Shown here: positions 15,048-16,789 of the stretch, one piece after another | How the letters are laid out: each line of letters opens with the position of its first letter | How positions within the stretch are numbered: the stretch's first letter is position 1 | Assembly (NCBI GenBank): GCA_036258555.1 | Contig: DATADL010000336.1 | Span: 1 to 16,789 of the forward strand | Length of the DNA: 16,789 bases | Source of the DNA: JALZEG01 sp036258555 | GTDB lineage: Bacteria > Actinomycetota > CADDZG01 > WHSQ01 | Reading direction: 5' to 3' | Translations under genes and position numbers: made by a program | Notes under the pieces: model-generated | What the model saw: only the letters and a program-made list of their open reading frames with translations | Told to the model about the DNA's origin: nothing | Databases searched by the model: none

Positions 15048-16789
15048 GTGAAGCTGGACACCAAGAAGGGCCACGTCGTCGTCGAGAACGTCCGCCCCCA
15101 GGTCGACTGCGGCCTGTTCCGCGCGAAGGCGATCGTCGGCGACGTGGTCGAGGTGACCGCCGAGATCTTCCGCGACGGCCCCGCCGTCCTCAAGGCCGTC
15201 GTCCGCTACCGGGGGCCCAACGACGCCGGCAACAGGTGGCAGGAGGCCCCCCTCGAGCACCTCGGCAACGACGAGTGGACGGGCTCGTTCCGGCCGACGG
15301 AGATCGGTCGCTGGAGCTACCAGATCGAGGCGTGGACCGACCACTTCGCGACGTGGCGGCGCGGGTTCATGAAGAAGGTCGAGGCCGGCCAGGACGTCGC
15401 GCTCGAGGTCGAGGAGGGCGCGCGGCTCCTCGAAGCGCGGCTCAAGAAGGTCCCGGCGAAGGAGCGCGGCCCCCTGAACGCCGCGTTGAAGGCGGCCCGC
15501 GCCGGCGACGGGCCCGCAACCGGCTTCGACGACCCACGGGTCGTCGCCCTGCTCGACGAGGCTGTCGGCGTCCTCATGGCCCGCTACCCCGACCGCACGG
15601 GGTCGACCCAGTCCAAGCCCGTGCTCGAGCTGACCGTCGACCGCGAGCGCGCCCGCTTCGGGGCCTGGTACGAGTTCTTCCCGCGGTCGACCGGCACGCC
15701 TGGTAAGCACGGCACGTTCGAAACCGCCGCGAAGCACCTGGCGACGATCGCCGACATGGGCTTCGACGTCGTCTACCTCCCGCCGATCCACCCGATCGGC
15801 GAGAAGTTCCGCAAGGGCAAGAACAACACGCTCGAGGCCCAGAAGGGCGACGTGGGCAGCCCCTGGGCGATCGGCAGCCGCGAGGGCGGCCACTGCGACG
15901 TCAATCCCCAGCTGGGCACGATCGACGACTTCGACGACTTCATGAACGCGGCGGAGCGCGCCGGGATCGAGGTCGCGCTCGACTTCGCCATCCAGTGCTC
16001 GCCCGACCATCCGTGGGTCGAGGAACACCCGGATTGGTTCACGATCCGTCCGGACGGCTCGATCCAGTACGCGGAGAACCCCCCGAAGAAGTACCAGGAC
16101 ATCTACCCGGTCAACTTCGACACGCCCGACAAGGAAGGGCTGTGGACGGAGCTTAAGCGCGTCGTCGACTTCTGGATCGGTCACGGAGTCAAGATCTTCC
16201 GCGTCGACAACCCGCACACCAAGGCGTTCGCGTTCTGGCACTGGCTGATCGACTCGGTGCAGGAAGAGCACCCCGACGTCGTCTTCCTGGCGGAGGCGTT
16301 CACGCGCCCGAAGGTCATGCGCCGCCTCGCGAAGCTCGGCTTCACGCAGTCCTACACGTACTTCACGTGGCGCAACACGAAGCACGAGCTGCAGGAGTAC
16401 CTGACGGAGCTGACGCAGACCGAGCTCGCGGACTACTTCCGCCCGAACTTCTTCGCCAACACGCCGGACATACTCCACGAGTACCTCCAGCAGGGGGGCC
16501 CTCCCGCGTTCAAGATCCGGCTCGTGCTCGCGTCGATGCTGTCGCCGACCTACGGGATCTACTCCGGCTACGAGCTGTTCGAGAACAAGCCCGTCCAGCA
16601 GGGCAGCGAGGAGTACCTCCACTCCGAGAAGTACGAGCTGCGCCACCGCGACCTGAGCGTCGAGGGGAGCCTCGTCCCCTACGTGAAGCAGATCAACGAC
16701 ATCCGGCGCAAGCACGCCGCCCTCAGCGAGCTCACGAACCTGCGCTTCCACTACGTCGACAACGACAACGTGATGGCGTTCAGCAAGAC
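15048..16789 (+). CDS. glgE: Alpha-1,4-glucan:maltose-1-phosphate maltosyltransferase GlgE, 3' end outside window
   Basis: Transfers maltosyl units from alpha-maltose-1-phosphate to the non-reducing end of alpha-1,4-glucan in the cytosol, the polymerising step of the trehalose-to-glucan route (TreS, maltokinase, GlgE, GlgB). GTG 15048 is preceded by GGAGGGA with 7 bases spacing. The frame is open for 580 codons to the window edge. Residues 1 to about 190 form the N-terminal DUF3416-type domain; a GH13 barrel follows, with WYEFFPRS, YLPPIHPIG, ALDFAIQCSPDHPW, the nucleophile in FRVDNPHTK (Asp387), the acid/base in FLAEAFTRP (Glu416) and NTPDI (Asp474), all as expected for GlgE rather than for trehalose synthase or branching enzyme. 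Known GlgE proteins are about 660-700 residues, so roughly 90-110 C-terminal residues are missing. It faces away from the RHS gene; in M. tuberculosis its divergent neighbour is glgP. Confidence 0.96.
   Translation, partial: MKLDTKKGHVVVENVRPQVDCGLFRAKAIVGDVVEVTAEIFRDGPAVLKAVVRYRGPNDAGNRWQEAPLEHLGNDEWTGSFRPTEIGRWSYQIEAWTDHFATWRRGFMKKVEAGQDVALEVEEGARLLEARLKKVPAKERGPLNAALKAARAGDGPATGFDDPRVVALLDEAVGVLMARYPDRTGSTQSKPVLELTVDRERARFGAWYEFFPRSTGTPGKHGTFETAAKHLATIADMGFDVVYLPPIHPIGEKFRKGKNNTLEAQKGDVGSPWAIGSREGGHCDVNPQLGTIDDFDDFMNAAERAGIEVALDFAIQCSPDHPWVEEHPDWFTIRPDGSIQYAENPPKKYQDIYPVNFDTPDKEGLWTELKRVVDFWIGHGVKIFRVDNPHTKAFAFWHWLIDSVQEEHPDVVFLAEAFTRPKVMRRLAKLGFTQSYTYFTWRNTKHELQEYLTELTQTELADYFRPNFFANTPDILHEYLQQGGPPAFKIRLVLASMLSPTYGIYSGYELFENKPVQQGSEEYLHSEKYELRHRDLSVEGSLVPYVKQINDIRRKHAALSELTNLRFHYVDNDNVMAFSK

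Noticed and set aside
15030..16751. 573-codon minus-strand open frame
   Set aside because: Antisense shadow of glgE; composition is low complexity (RREVDDVEAHV-like) and it has no start context.

Overview
This 16.8 kb window of high-GC DNA most likely comes from an actinomycetote. The reasons are a GlgP-type alpha-glucan phosphorylase and a GlgE maltosyltransferase pointing away from each other (the arrangement known from Mycobacterium tuberculosis glgP/glgE), frequent GTG and TTG starts with GGAGG-like ribosome sites, and a secreted RHS/YD-repeat giant with a Sec signal and no outer-membrane features. I cannot name the genus. Both flanking genes run off the window, so the first (minus strand) and the last (plus strand) are partial.

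Layout. 1-2178 (-) is glgP without its 3' end. 2179-2269 is a short spacer with two GC-rich hairpins. 2270-2956 (-) is a secreted beta-rich protein of unknown function. 3126-4544 (-) is an exported Cys-type sulfatase resembling N-acetylglucosamine-6-sulfatase. 4806-5330 (-) is a soluble protein I do not recognise. 5506-5853 (-) is a small four-helix membrane protein. 5889-14777 (-) is a 2962-residue secreted RHS/YD-repeat protein of WapA type. 14778-15047 is the divergent promoter region. 15048-16789 (+) is glgE without its 3' end. No gap exceeds 300 bases. I see no tRNA, rRNA, CRISPR array, transposase or integrase.

How it fits together. The two flanks are the alpha-glucan module: GlgE extends alpha-1,4-glucan from maltose-1-phosphate, and GlgP phosphorolyses it. 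About 12.9 kb of unrelated, mostly surface or secreted functions lies between their start codons. The centrepiece is the RHS protein. Its last ~190 residues carry three motifs of a lytic transglycosylase (SLT/GH23-like) fold: a Glu in AVETD, SIGYGQIQP and AAAYNSG. This tip is noticeably lower in GC than the RHS body, and the four-helix membrane protein starts 35 bases after its stop codon. I read the pair as a polymorphic toxin with a peptidoglycan-cleaving tip and a membrane immunity protein. This is inference; alternatives are given in the entries.
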